The notes beneath the pieces are model-generated. The model was not told where the DNA came from, made no database searches, and saw only the letters and a list, made by a program, of their open reading frames with translations. Made by a program: the position numbers and the translations under genes. A stretch of DNA of 64,000 nucleotides, from assembly GCF_037996825.1 (NCBI RefSeq), contig NZ_JBBNAC010000001.1:2046001-2110000 (forward strand), read 5' to 3'. Below, in pieces: positions 33,535 through 42,866 of the stretch (the first letter of the stretch is position 1; every line of letters starts with the position of its first letter). Source of the DNA: Bdellovibrio sp. BCCA (lineage in GTDB: Bacteria > Bdellovibrionota > Bdellovibrionia > Bdellovibrionales > Bdellovibrionaceae).

Positions 33535-36518
33535 ATTCCACCCTCTCTTGATTGCTCGACGACGAAGAATCGAACCATGCGACGCTTACATGTCGTATTT
33601 GAGGAGCTTGTTGTACCTGAACCCGCAACAAGACCGCAGTCGGGATCAACAGTTGTCCATTGAAAGGGATCTGCTTTACCGCGAAGACTGATAGCATTGC
33701 ATGACATGCGATCCGAAACTTCAATTGCTGAAGGAATTGGATGCCAGATTGGGTCCGCGTTCTTATCGTCACATGAACGGCCCGACTTGGATTGTAGAAT
33801 TCTCGCATTACGCAGTTCAACAGTGGCTTGAGGAGAATAAATCGAACTCCAGTTAATTCCTGCTTTGATCGCATCACTATGGATTCTCAATTTGCCGACG
33901 ATAAACGTTCCAATGATGCGTAACGGTTTTGTTCTTTTCTCGATTTCCAAATCATCACAAGCCACAAATCCAGTAACAAACTCTGCCGACTCTTGAATCA
34001 CGCACTTACCAACGATAGATCGTAGTTGGAATGTCGCATTGGCACGAGTTGCATTGGTACTATTCCAAATAAGCTCGTTCAAAGCGGGATCCTCCCCTGC
34101 TTTGGTATTTTGAGTTCCGGCAAAATTCCAGGAGATGCGTGTGCTCGGACTAAAATCTGTATTCCAGCCTGCGCCACCGAATGATTGTGAAGTTGCGGCA
34201 TTACGGGCCGCCTCACACTGCGCTGCCAACGCCGTGTAATCCGTATCATCCACATCTGCAGTTATGATCGTTGAGTTTGCCTCTTTAGTCGCATAATCAG
34301 GACCATCAAGATATAACTGCGAGTTATTAAATTTAAAATTCAGATAGCCTTTCAAATTTTCATTTGATGGTATGCCATAGAGAGGTTCACTTCTATAAAA
34401 GGTTCCATCATAGGCCTGAAGTCCCACAACGGGCGCTACTAATTTACCATTTGCATCCAAAAAGCTTTTTGCATTCGTTACGGTGAAGTCAATATCCAAC
34501 TTATCGTCTGCATAGTCCCATTTAGTTTTAACTCGCGAAGTATCGACTTCAATAACAGGCGGATTGGCCTTTAAATTTAGATAAGCGTTGTAGTTTGTTT
34601 TCGCCATATCCACATCTTTTGAGGCCAAGTTCACGACACTGTCTTGAGCAGGAATTTTGTTATTCACCAAATCAGAGATCTCGGCATTGAGATCTTTAAT
34701 CTTCGCTTCTAAAGAACTAATAAGTTGAGGATCTTGATAGTCCACATTATCCGCTGGTTGTTGAGCTGTTGTAGTTCCACCGGTTGTAGTGCCGCCGGAT
34801 GTTGTTCCAGACGTTGTCCCTGATGTAGTTCCACTCTGAGTTGTTTGTGTCGTCTGAGTTCCGGAAGTATCTGTTGTGCTTGCGACGGTTCTTTTCGGTT
34901 TTGCTTCTTCTTCAGCTAATTGATTTTTCGTTTCATTTAAAAGTTTACGGTCGTAGCTTAACTTTTGATCTAGCGCTTTTTGATCTTTCAATGCAGTATT
35001 GTATTTTGCTTCAGCTGTCGTTTTTGCATTCACTAACGTATTTTCATAAGCAGGTGATCCAACAGGAACGATAACTTTCGCGTAACCATTTCTTGGCAAT
35101 TGGAAATCTACGTATCGGCCCCCAACATAGATGCGAAATTCCATCACGGCGCCGCCGAAATAAATGTCGGATTGATCAATTTCGACTTTTCCATCACCCC
35201 ACTGAGATGTATTGATACGTAAAGCGTTCCACTGACGAGAAAATTCATTCCCGTTAGAGAGTGTGATGCGGTAATCATACTGTGACATTGTCTCGTTGGT
35301 CTTTCTCGCACCTAATTTAGATTTCTGAGTTATTGTATCAACTTTGGCTCTACTTAGCGCAAAGTCGATACATTTCTTCATCAGCTCCATGCTTGTTGCT
35401 AATGAACCTGTACTAGTTGAACCAGGACCGTTTTTGAAAACTTCAAGGCCTTTATCAAGACCACCATCATTTTCGATCCCTTTTAAAAAACCACCAAAAG
35501 TTCGGGCATCGGCCCAATAACGATCGGCCAAACCGCCCATTGAACGTGGAGAATAAACTTCGTTATTTCCTTTTTTGACCCAACCGTTGCCGAGATAAAC
35601 CCGTTCAGCGAAAGTCACTGCACTATATTGTGTATTCCCGTCTACCTGATTCGCTGGTCCGTTATCTTCGGGAAGATAAATGTCTTTATTCACAAAAACA
35701 GGACTATTAAATACAAGTCCTGGGCTTGATCCCAAATCAGAACGAGATCCAAATTTATGAAGAGAAACACTGCCCGTTTTCGGCGCGAAAGTGTAATCCC
35801 AAGGCAAATCCAAATGCAGATCTCCAGGGACTAACAACGCAAAAGAACCTACTTCACGCGGGTAGACAACAATTTGGGAATTAATTTCCATCTTCGTTCG
35901 GCCGAATGCTATAGGATCTGACTCTTTAAATTCTTTCAAAGCCACATGAATTTGTAGATATACTTCTCGACCGGCTCTTGGAAGATAAGGACTGTCATCA
36001 CGTTGGATATCAACGGAGATGAATCCCACTTTCACTGGATTTCCATCAGGCCCCTTTACTGAACGTAAACTGTTTAATACTGGAAACAGAGGATGGTCTG
36101 TCGTGGCCACGGTAACGTCAATCAGCCGACTGATTTTTGAAAGGCGGATTTCACTGGGGTTTACAGGTCCTACGTTTTGATTGGCGGCAATCAAGCCTTT
36201 GATAAAGTTTTCCTGTTCCACAGACATCAAGACACGCTCAACGTTTCCGGAGTGCACAAGGTTGCACTTATCAGGCGTGTCGTTCAGAAGCGCATAATCC
36301 GGCGTAAAACAGTATTTCTGTCTAACACCGAAAATCACATAGTCCATGGCGCTGTTAAGAGCAAATCGCAGGTTTACCAGGTTGACCGTTGTACCTACTT
36401 GCTCTTTCTGTCCAATCACGTAGTTCGTGAGGAAGTAAAAAGAAGTACTCATCACGGCGGTGGCGGCCAAGATTTGCAACAAAACATTACCTGCTGAGTT
36501 ACGTACCGACTTAAGCAT
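33531..36518 (-). CDS. Very large pseudopilin-like protein (possible GspK/PilX-type tip)
   Basis: 995 residues. N-terminus MLKSVRNSAG-NVLLQILAATAVMSTSFYFLT resembles a prepilin leader and helix, but +5 is Gln rather than Glu; GspK-type tip subunits also lack this Glu. Then about 400 residues of beta-rich sequence, a Lys/Glu coiled coil (about 520-560), a Thr/Ser/Gly linker (about 565-600, TSGTTSGTTSGG-type), another coiled coil and a Cys-containing C-terminal domain. ATG at 36518 has AAGGAAACATTT before it. First gene of the operon. Far larger than GspK (about 330), so it may be a specialised adhesive tip. Confidence 0.62.
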   Translation of the reverse strand: MLKSVRNSAGNVLLQILAATAVMSTSFYFLTNYVIGQKEQVGTTVNLVNLRFALNSAMDYVIFGVRQKYCFTPDYALLNDTPDKCNLVHSGNVERVLMSVEQENFIKGLIAANQNVGPVNPSEIRLSKISRLIDVTVATTDHPLFPVLNSLRSVKGPDGNPVKVGFISVDIQRDDSPYLPRAGREVYLQIHVALKEFKESDPIAFGRTKMEINSQIVVYPREVGSFALLVPGDLHLDLPWDYTFAPKTGSVSLHKFGSRSDLGSSPGLVFNSPVFVNKDIYLPEDNGPANQVDGNTQYSAVTFAERVYLGNGWVKKGNNEVYSPRSMGGLADRYWADARTFGGFLKGIENDGGLDKGLEVFKNGPGSTSTGSLATSMELMKKCIDFALSRAKVDTITQKSKLGARKTNETMSQYDYRITLSNGNEFSRQWNALRINTSQWGDGKVEIDQSDIYFGGAVMEFRIYVGGRYVDFQLPRNGYAKVIVPVGSPAYENTLVNAKTTAEAKYNTALKDQKALDQKLSYDRKLLNETKNQLAEEEAKPKRTVASTTDTSGTQTTQTTQSGTTSGTTSGTTSGGTTTGGTTTAQQPADNVDYQDPQLISSLEAKIKDLNAEISDLVNNKIPAQDSVVNLASKDVDMAKTNYNAYLNLKANPPVIEVDTSRVKTKWDYADDKLDIDFTVTNAKSFLDANGKLVAPVVGLQAYDGTFYRSEPLYGIPSNENLKGYLNFKFNNSQLYLDGPDYATKEANSTIITADVDDTDYTALAAQCEAARNAATSQSFGGAGWNTDFSPSTRISWNFAGTQNTKAGEDPALNELIWNSTNATRANATFQLRSIVGKCVIQESAEFVTGFVACDDLEIEKRTKPLRIIGTFIVGKLRIHSDAIKAGINWSSIYSPQATVELRNARILQSKSGRSCDDKNADPIWHPIPSAIEVSDRMSCNAISLRGKADPFQWTTVDPDCGLVAGSGTTSSSNTTCKRRMVRFFVVEQSREGGI

Positions 36519-36617
36519 AAATGTTTCCTTACTTTTTCCTGTCTCTGTTATCGGCAAAATCTTGCGAAAACTTATACTTATGCGAGCAACTAAATAAATT
36601 GAAATGAAAGCGCGCCT

Positions 36618-36641
36618 CGCTTTGAGATAATTCTCAAAGCG
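36618..36641. terminator. Perfect hairpin between the CDF gene and the pseudopilin operon
   Basis: CGCTTTGAG / CTCAAAGCG, 9 base pairs with a 6-base loop, 54 bases after the CDF stop. The following minus-strand sequence is only mildly T-rich. It probably ends CDF transcription before the pseudopilin operon. Confidence 0.5.
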
Positions 36642-36694
36642 AAACGTATAAAATTCTTAGAGTGAGATGAAAAAGAGAATAAACTTGAAAAAAG

Positions 36695-37624
36695 CTATTC
36701 GTGTTCAGGATCGACACAGGAGGCACCGGAAACTTCCGTTTCAATTGTCGCCTCAACGATCCCAAAATTTTTAACAAGATTTTTTACCTGGACTTTAACT
36801 GTTTCCATATCTGAGACAGTCGCAGAAGAACCCAAAACAACGTGAGCTGTATAGATGTGACTTTCCCCATCCAAAGACCACAAATGACCGTGATGAACAT
36901 CGACGACGTTATCAAGCTTACGAATCGCACCTTCCACTTCACTGACTTGAATCTGTGTGGGAGATGCCATTAAGAAGACCTTTAAAGCTTCACGCAGATT
37001 TCTAAAAACATTAAACATAATCCACAAGGCCAAAGCAATAGCCATCCCCGCATCAAGCTGTGGAATATGGAAGAACTTCATCGCAATTGCGCCCACCAAA
37101 ACCAACGCCCATCCAATCACATCTTCAAGCATGTGCCACATGAGCATTCGCTCATTAAGGGATTCGCCTTTTGAAACACGGAAGGCTGCAAAACCATTCA
37201 CAGCCACACCAAGAATCGCTAACAAAATCATTCCATCCGCGTGGGGTTGTTGCGGAGCCATCAAGCGCGGTACAGCTTCCATCAAAATAAAAATGGAACC
37301 CACAACCAAAATCACGCCTGTAATCACAGCGCCTAAAGTGGAAAAACGACGGTACCCGTATGAAAAGCTGCCATCACTTTTTCTATGAGAAAATTTCTCT
37401 AGAAAAATCGCAAGGCCCATCGCCAATGCATCTCCGAAATCATGAAGAGCATCACTTAAAATCGCCACGCTGTTTGTAAGAATTCCGCCCACAAGCTCGA
37501 TGCAAGCAAAACCAAAATTCAACGCCAAAGCCAGCTTCATGCGACCCACGACAGCATGAGAATGATGATGGTGATGTCCATGAGAGTGTGAATGGTGATG
37601 ATGATGACCTTTAGATTCAGACAT
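36695..37624 (-). CDS. Cation diffusion facilitator (CzcD/ZnT-type exporter)
   Basis: 309 residues. His-rich cytosolic N-terminus (HHHHHSHSHGHHHHHSH), six membrane segments with metal-site motifs SDALHDFGDALA (TM2) and HMLEDVIGW (TM5), and a cytosolic C-terminal domain (VDVHHGHLWSLDGESHIYTAHVVL). Exports Zn2+, Co2+ or similar ions in exchange for protons. The HXXXD pairs favour Zn2+. Stand-alone gene, divergent from ctaA. Confidence 0.93.
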   Translation of the reverse strand: MSESKGHHHHHSHSHGHHHHHSHAVVGRMKLALALNFGFACIELVGGILTNSVAILSDALHDFGDALAMGLAIFLEKFSHRKSDGSFSYGYRRFSTLGAVITGVILVVGSIFILMEAVPRLMAPQQPHADGMILLAILGVAVNGFAAFRVSKGESLNERMLMWHMLEDVIGWALVLVGAIAMKFFHIPQLDAGMAIALALWIMFNVFRNLREALKVFLMASPTQIQVSEVEGAIRKLDNVVDVHHGHLWSLDGESHIYTAHVVLGSSATVSDMETVKVQVKNLVKNFGIVEATIETEVSGASCVDPEHE

Positions 37625-37682
37625 AGTTCATTTAAGTCTTTTCTAGCCTGCGAAGTCAATCTGTGATAGTTGGTTAATCACT

Positions 37683-38597
37683 ATGACAAAGCCTCAATAC
37701 AAGAAACTTGCATTTAGCCTTCTTATTTACACACTTCTAGTCATTTTGTGGGGAGCTTGGGTTCGCATTTCCCATTCGGGAGATGGCTGTGGAGATACGT
37801 GGCCTCTTTGTCATGGCCAGTTGATTCCTGAAGCGCAACGAGGCAAGACGTGGGTGGAATATGCTCATAGGCTCATGTCTGGCATTTACGGTTTTGTTGT
37901 GATTTATTTTTGGTGGGTGGCTCGCAAAGTTTATCCGAAGGGACACTTTGTAAGAAAGGCCGCTTTAGCGACTTTGATTTTTATGATCACTGAAGCTCTT
38001 CTTGGGGCGAAGCTTGTTCTATTCAAACTTGTTACTACAAACGACACTCCTTACAGAGCGTTCGTGATGGCCCTTCATCAAGTGAACTCCTTCATGCTTA
38101 CGGGCGCTGCGGCTCTCGCTTTTGCAGGGGCCACAATCACGAAAGACCTTCCGCCTCCAAACAAAGAAGACCGCCGCTACAGACTTCTTCCGTGGATTAT
38201 CGTCGTCATTGGAATTACAGGAGCGTGGGCTTCGCTTTCAAATTCACTTTTCCCGACGGAAAATCTGCTTGAAGGATTTTTTGCTGACTTTTCAACCGAG
38301 TCCCACTTTTTAGTACGACTGCGCGGTCTTCATCCTCTTTTTGCTTTACTCGGTGGAGGCAGCCTTGCTTTGTTCTTCTGGGTGAAAGCGCAAACTGCGG
38401 AATCGCTTTTATTAGAGCGTCGCTCGTATCAAATGAGTTTGGCTCTGGTCACAGCGATTATTTTTGGAATCATGACTTTGATTCTTCATGCGCCCGTGTG
38501 GATGAAGATTGTGCACTTGGCATTGGCGCACACGATTTGGGTGATTTTACTTCAGTGGGTCTTTTTTGCGCGCAGTGAGCGAGTTGAACTTAAGTAG
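37683..38597 (+). CDS. ctaA: Heme A synthase (COX15/CtaA)
   Basis: 304 residues, eight membrane segments in two similar halves. Seen: WGAWVRISHSGDGCGDTWPLCHGQLIP (the external Cys pair and loop) and EYAHRLMSGIYGF (heme-ligand His) in the first half; ALHQVNSFMLTGA, RGLHPLFALLGG and ALAHTIWV His residues in the second. Converts heme O to heme A for cytochrome oxidase. ctaB and oxidase genes are not in the window. No Shine-Dalgarno is evident before the ATG; a GTGAT/ATCAC inverted repeat lies directly upstream. Overlaps the convergent LON gene by 8 bases. Confidence 0.92.
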   Translation: MTKPQYKKLAFSLLIYTLLVILWGAWVRISHSGDGCGDTWPLCHGQLIPEAQRGKTWVEYAHRLMSGIYGFVVIYFWWVARKVYPKGHFVRKAALATLIFMITEALLGAKLVLFKLVTTNDTPYRAFVMALHQVNSFMLTGAAALAFAGATITKDLPPPNKEDRRYRLLPWIIVVIGITGAWASLSNSLFPTENLLEGFFADFSTESHFLVRLRGLHPLFALLGGGSLALFFWVKAQTAESLLLERRSYQMSLALVTAIIFGIMTLILHAPVWMKIVHLALAHTIWVILLQWVFFARSERVELK

Positions 38598-39207
38598 TCA
38601 ACTCGTTGGATTCCATCAAACGATGAAGGAAATGAACTTTTTCATTGATATCGTCGTACTCTAAAACCATCTGCTGCAGATCGTAGTCACGCACCAGATA
38701 CGAAGCAAAACTTCCGACAATCTCTTCGGGCTGAACCATATTTCGCATGAACAGATCTCTTTGCGCAGGATCTGGAATGTGCGTATGAATCCATCGAGTC
38801 AAAATCTTATGTAAAGAATTAAGCTCGCTGCGAAGCTCTGGCTCAAGAACGGTTTTTTCAGGAATAATCTGACCCTCGCAAATAAGATACGGAGTTCCAC
38901 GGTCAAGGACCTTACCCAGTCGTAACTTGCCTTGCCCCTGCAAAAAGATCAAAAGGGTTCCGTTCAATCTTTCCTCGACGATTTGCGCGTAACCGTAACC
39001 CGCGACCTCTCGAACAAAAGGAACTTTCTCGCCCGGCCGAACCGACGAGACCTTGGACGGGTCCTCAATGAAACCCACCGCGATAGGTGTCTGAGTTTCA
39101 ACGGCTTCTTTGATCATGGAAAGATAACGAGGCTCAAAAATATTGAGAGGCTTTGTTGTTCGTGGGAACAAAGTCACGTTAACTAGAGGAAAAAGAAAGA
39201 CTTCCAT
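38590..39207 (-). CDS. LON N-terminal-domain protein
   Basis: 205 residues consisting of a Lon protease substrate-binding (LAN) domain without ATPase or protease parts: FLFPLVNVTLFPRTTKPLNIFEPRYLSMI, then EVAGYGYAQIVEERLNGTLLIFLQGQGKLRL, and a helical end. Such proteins occur widely; function is not established, possibly protein quality control. The ATG at 39207 has GAGGAG 10 bases upstream; a TTG at 39225 would fall within that site. Confidence 0.87.
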   Translation of the reverse strand: MEVFLFPLVNVTLFPRTTKPLNIFEPRYLSMIKEAVETQTPIAVGFIEDPSKVSSVRPGEKVPFVREVAGYGYAQIVEERLNGTLLIFLQGQGKLRLGKVLDRGTPYLICEGQIIPEKTVLEPELRSELNSLHKILTRWIHTHIPDPAQRDLFMRNMVQPEEIVGSFASYLVRDYDLQQMVLEYDDINEKVHFLHRLMESNELTT

Positions 39208-39285
39208 GCGAACAAGACTCCTCAACTTGAATCTCTATTATAAAGACTGTAATCTTTAATTGCTATGGAAAAGGTGGACCTAAAA

Positions 39286-39675
39286 ATGAGAAACGTAGTC
39301 TTTTTTGATGGTGTCTGTCACCTTTGCAATGGTTTTGTCGATGCTGTTATCAGTCGCGACAAGAGTCATACTTTGCTGTTTGCTCCACTTCAAGGAACAA
39401 CCGCCGAAGAGCTTTTGCCCTCTGAAGACCGTGTTAAACTTGATACAGTGATCTACTTTGAGGCAGGCAAGATTTATCACAGGTCTGCTGCGATCTTAAA
39501 AATCCTCACAAAATTAGGCGGCCTTTATAAAATCCTTTCGATCGCCTGGATTATTCCAGGTCCAATGCGCGATATGATTTATAATTGGGTCGCAAAAAAC
39601 AGATATGCCTGGTTTGGCAAACGCGAGTTTTGTCGCCTCCCCACCAAAGAAGAGCGCTCTTATTTACTAGACTGA
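39286..39675 (+). CDS. DCC-family thiol-disulfide oxidoreductase (DUF393)
   Basis: 129 residues. Opens with VVFFDGVCHLCNGFV, the family DxxCxxC motif (Cys11, Cys14), followed by LLFAPLQGTTA, a VIYFEAGKIYHRSAAILKIL segment and a final WFGKREFCRLP with a third Cys. These thioredoxin-like proteins have predicted redox activity. The ATG at 39286 is preferred because AAGGTGG lies 8 bases before it; an ATG at 39265 would add 7 residues with no ribosome site. The end overlaps the convergent Nudix gene by 16 bases. Confidence 0.86.
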   Translation: MRNVVFFDGVCHLCNGFVDAVISRDKSHTLLFAPLQGTTAEELLPSEDRVKLDTVIYFEAGKIYHRSAAILKILTKLGGLYKILSIAWIIPGPMRDMIYNWVAKNRYAWFGKREFCRLPTKEERSYLLD

Positions 39676-40070
39676 AGAATTTGCGCCACAAACGGCCGAT
39701 CCGCTTCGGACAATTCCTCAGTCACAATTTCTTCCGGCAAACACCACTTAAACGCATCATGCTCTAAGAGCTTTAACGTCCCATCATCCGTTTCAGCCCA
39801 GTAGACTTTCAAACGGATGAGCTTTGTCGGATAAGCAAAATCTCCTTCACCTAAAAAATCTCCCACTCGGATAGAGACCGAAAGCTCTTCTTCGATCTCA
39901 CGAAGCAAAGCTTGTTCAGGCGACTCGCCTTTTTCGACTTTTCCACCGGGAAACTCCCAGAAGCCCGCACCACTTTGCCCGGGCCCTCGACGCACAATCA
40001 AAATTCTTTTTTCTGGGTCGGCGTACCTTCTGATGAGGGCCGCAACAACCACGACAGGTTCGTTTCGCAT
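39660..40070 (-). CDS. Nudix hydrolase (MutT-like)
   Basis: 136 residues. Complete Nudix box: GGKVEKGESPEQALLREIEEEL. WEFPGG before it and VYWAETDDG after it match MutT/8-oxo-dGTPase and CTP pyrophosphatase relatives. Probably cleans oxidised nucleotides from the pool, complementing mutM in this window, but the substrate cannot be fixed from sequence. ATG start; the gene stands alone. Confidence 0.92.
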   Translation of the reverse strand: MRNEPVVVVAALIRRYADPEKRILIVRRGPGQSGAGFWEFPGGKVEKGESPEQALLREIEEELSVSIRVGDFLGEGDFAYPTKLIRLKVYWAETDDGTLKLLEHDAFKWCLPEEIVTEELSEADRPFVAQILQSSK

Positions 40071-40132
40071 AGACCTAAGTATATAGCTGTCTTTTGTCTT
40101 TTTAGAAGGAATGTTTTACTCTATTTATCAGT

Positions 40133-40879
40133 ATGTTTTCCTATCAGCAGACACTTTCGCATTATAGTAAATCCAACGTTGCAATCTGGCTTTCCATGGC
40201 CTTTCAAGCTGGCGCCATTAACACCGGAGGTTATCTCTCCTGTCACCGCTTTGTCTCTCACGTCACGGGTTTTGGAACTCTTGTCGGCGCAGAGGCTGCG
40301 AGTGGAAAAATCACTCCCGCATTGGGAATGATGGCTGTGCCGGGATTTTTCATCGGAGGCACAATGCTCTCGGCCTTCTTAGTCGATCGCCGGATTCAGA
40401 CGGGCCGACGTCCTCTTTATCCCGTGGTGCTATTTTTAATTTTATCACTCACGTTATCCGTGACGATCGCGGGAAAGCTTGGATATTTTGGAGAATTTGG
40501 AGCACCCATTGTCGCAAAAGATTATCTCTTGCTGGCGGCCCTGTGCTTAGCATGTGGAATTCAAAATGGCACGGTGACCTCCGCTTTCGGAGCGATCATT
40601 CGCACAACACACTTAACAGGCATCACCACTGATTTGGGAATCGGCGTTGTGCGCATTCTCACAGGCACACATAAAATTCAGCCGCGCACGAATGAAATTC
40701 GCGCAAACTGGATGAGAGCTGGTATCATCACCTTCTTCATGTTGGGCTCCTTTCTTTCGGCCTACGTTTATCTTCACGCAGAGTATTGGGGCTTCCTAAT
40801 CCCTTGTAGTATTGCTACAATCCTCTTCTTTTGGAGTTTAGTTCACTTCTTCGGCGGCAGAACGGATAAAACATCATGA
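40133..40879 (+). CDS. DUF1275 (YoaK-like) membrane protein
   Basis: 248 residues with about six membrane segments. FQAGAINTGGYLSCHRFVSHVTGFGTLVG is the family hallmark (AGxxD/N..gf......fvsh.TGn), as is ACGIQNGTVTSAFGAIIRTTHLTGITTDLG. Function of the family is unknown; a transport role is likely. Its TGA overlaps the ATG of the Na/Pi-type transporter (ATGA), so the two are translationally coupled. Confidence 0.9.
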   Translation: MFSYQQTLSHYSKSNVAIWLSMAFQAGAINTGGYLSCHRFVSHVTGFGTLVGAEAASGKITPALGMMAVPGFFIGGTMLSAFLVDRRIQTGRRPLYPVVLFLILSLTLSVTIAGKLGYFGEFGAPIVAKDYLLLAALCLACGIQNGTVTSAFGAIIRTTHLTGITTDLGIGVVRILTGTHKIQPRTNEIRANWMRAGIITFFMLGSFLSAYVYLHAEYWGFLIPCSIATILFFWSLVHFFGGRTDKTS

Positions 40880-42480
40880 TCGACACCCATAATTCCTATT
40901 TCATTATTCTTGTCAGCGGAGTCGCGCTGTTTTTGTATGGAATGGGATTGGCTTCATCCTCTCTTGAAAAGTTGATGGCCGGAAAAATCACATCTCTTTT
41001 AAATCGCCTTTCACAAAGTAAATTTCTTGCGATCTTAACAGGCGTTGTCCTGACAACTCTGATGCAAAGTTCGGGGGCTGTGACATCAATGCTTGTGGGC
41101 TTGGGCTCTGCGCGTGTGATCAATCTCCGTCAGGTGATGGGTGTGATCATTGGAACGGCGATCGGTACAACACTGACAGTCCAATTCATCTCTTTGGATT
41201 TAGGTCAATATGCTTTGCCTGTGTTCGCTATCGCATTTGCGTTTTACTTTAAAGCCAAGAAAACTGTTTTCAAAAATCTGTCTCTGGTTTTCATGGGCTT
41301 TGGCCTTTTGTTTTTAGGTTTAAATCTGATCTCGGTGTCTTCACATCACTTTGCTGAAAATCCTATGCTCACCGATCTTTTCCAAAGTGTTCGTGAAAAT
41401 CCCGGCTACTCACTTTTGATTTCGATTATTTTCTGCGCCTTTGTTCAAAGCAGTGCCGTGACTATTGGTCTTGCAATGAGTTTAGCGACAGTGAAAGCGA
41501 TTACTTTCTACGATGCGATGCTGTGGGTTTATGGAGCTAATATCGGCACGACATCAGTCGCTTTGATTGCGGCAGCTGGAGGTAACTACGTCGGACGCCA
41601 AGTTGCCTGGGCGCATTTCTTTTACAAAACTATCAGCGTCGTGATTTTTTATCCCTTCACTCAGCTCTTCATTGATTTCTTAACGACCTTCGATACGACA
41701 TTGTCACGTTCCATCGCCAATGCGCATTTGATCTTTAACGTTCTGTCGGCTGTGCTTTTCTATCCGTTTATTAACAAAGGGGCCGAGATGATTGAAAAGA
41801 TGTTCCCGAAAGCCGCTTCTGAAGAGTTCGGAACGGAGTTTGTGAATCTCAATAACTATCAAAGCTCCGCCTTGGCAATTTCTTACGCCAATCGCGAAAT
41901 CATGCGTACAGCGGATATCGTTCTGGGAATGATCAAAGACTCTATCCGTCTGTTTGAAACAAACGATCCAAAAGATTTTGATTCCATCAAAGACCGCGAC
42001 AACAAAATCGACTTCCTCTATCGCGAAACCAAAATGTTCTTATTGGATCATGCGAATAAATCAAATACCGTCGTTCATCAAAACGTGATGAATATGATCA
42101 TGTTCTTGAGTGACTTAGAAAGAGCAGCCGACGCTATTGATATCAATATCCTCGCCTTGGCGATTAAAAAGAATGCCCTAAAACTTGAATTCTCTGGCGA
42201 AGGCTGGACTGAAATTCGTAAAATGCACGAACAAGTCGTCAAGGTCGCGGCCATGGCTATCAATGCTTATCAAAACAAAGAACTTTGCGAAGAAGCCATT
42301 CAGTTAAAACGTGATCTTGCCAAGACGGAGATCACTCTGCGCGAGAATCATATCAGCCGTCTCAACCGTGGCATTAACACTTCCATCAACACCAGCTCTA
42401 TTCACTTGGATTTACTGAGTGAATACCGCCGTATTGCAAGTCTGCTTTGCAATCACGCTTACAATTCGAGGTCTACATAA
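40876..42480 (+). CDS. Na+/phosphate cotransporter family protein with PhoU-like domain
   Basis: 534 residues. Two inverted Na_Pi_cotrans repeats, each with the QSS signature (LMQSSGAVTSM and FVQSSAVTIGL), in about eight membrane segments (1-310), then a cytosolic PhoU-like helical domain (about 330-534) with SDLERAADAIDINI. NptA/YjbB relatives move phosphate, some outwards. Sits in a coupled cluster: start overlaps DUF1275 by ATGA, stop overlaps the DUF486 gene as TAATG. Confidence 0.92.
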   Translation: MIDTHNSYFIILVSGVALFLYGMGLASSSLEKLMAGKITSLLNRLSQSKFLAILTGVVLTTLMQSSGAVTSMLVGLGSARVINLRQVMGVIIGTAIGTTLTVQFISLDLGQYALPVFAIAFAFYFKAKKTVFKNLSLVFMGFGLLFLGLNLISVSSHHFAENPMLTDLFQSVRENPGYSLLISIIFCAFVQSSAVTIGLAMSLATVKAITFYDAMLWVYGANIGTTSVALIAAAGGNYVGRQVAWAHFFYKTISVVIFYPFTQLFIDFLTTFDTTLSRSIANAHLIFNVLSAVLFYPFINKGAEMIEKMFPKAASEEFGTEFVNLNNYQSSALAISYANREIMRTADIVLGMIKDSIRLFETNDPKDFDSIKDRDNKIDFLYRETKMFLLDHANKSNTVVHQNVMNMIMFLSDLERAADAIDINILALAIKKNALKLEFSGEGWTEIRKMHEQVVKVAAMAINAYQNKELCEEAIQLKRDLAKTEITLRENHISRLNRGINTSINTSSIHLDLLSEYRRIASLLCNHAYNSRST

Positions 42481-42821
42481 TGTCTACCTTTACACCCATC
42501 GGCCTGCTGTTTCTTTCGAATATTTTTATGACTTTTGCCTGGTACGGGCATTTAAAGTCTCTTCGTGAGTCAGCTCTTTGGGTAGCAATCCTTATAAGCT
42601 GGGGTATCGCCTTTTTTGAATACGTTTTACAGGTTCCTGCCAACCGAATGGGCTATGGTCAGTTCACGCTTCCTCAGCTTAAAATCATCCAGGAAGTGAT
42701 CACCATGGTGGTCTTTGCCGGGTTTTCAGTTCTCTATATGAAACAGTCATTGAAGCTAGATTTTCTCTGGGCGGGCCTATGCCTTATTGGCGCCGTTTAT
42801 TTTATTTTTAGGTCTGCTTAG
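42480..42821 (+). CDS. DUF486 small membrane protein
   Basis: 113 residues, four membrane segments, resembling a minimal DMT-type transporter. Family marks: FMTFAWYGHLK, SWGIAFFEYVLQVPANRMGYGQFTLPQLKIIQEVITM and FSVLYMKQSLKLDFLWAGLCLIGAVYF. Function unknown. The ATG at 42480 shares a base with the preceding stop (TAATG); a longer frame from 42447 is rejected. Confidence 0.9.
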   Translation: MSTFTPIGLLFLSNIFMTFAWYGHLKSLRESALWVAILISWGIAFFEYVLQVPANRMGYGQFTLPQLKIIQEVITMVVFAGFSVLYMKQSLKLDFLWAGLCLIGAVYFIFRSA

Positions 42822-42852
42822 AAAAAATTCGCTCTTTTATCTCATTTCAAGA

Positions 42853-42858
42853 TATAAT
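42853..42858 (+). promoter_or_regulatory. -10 element placing the next transcript start beside its ATG
   Basis: A consensus TATAAT at 42853-42858 lies 8 bases before the ATG at 42867, which lacks a Shine-Dalgarno. The transcript would start within a few bases of the ATG, giving a leaderless or near-leaderless mRNA. No convincing -35. Confidence 0.45.
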
Positions 42859-42866
42859 GAACACAT

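Noticed and set aside
34740-34860. Tandem-repeat-like DNA
   Set aside because: In-frame Thr/Ser/Gly linker of the large pseudopilin-like protein, not a CRISPR or intergenic repeat.
40018-40032. GGCGTACC match to the intergenic repeat
   Set aside because: Lies inside the Nudix gene and lacks the A-tract and GCGC part; chance coding match.
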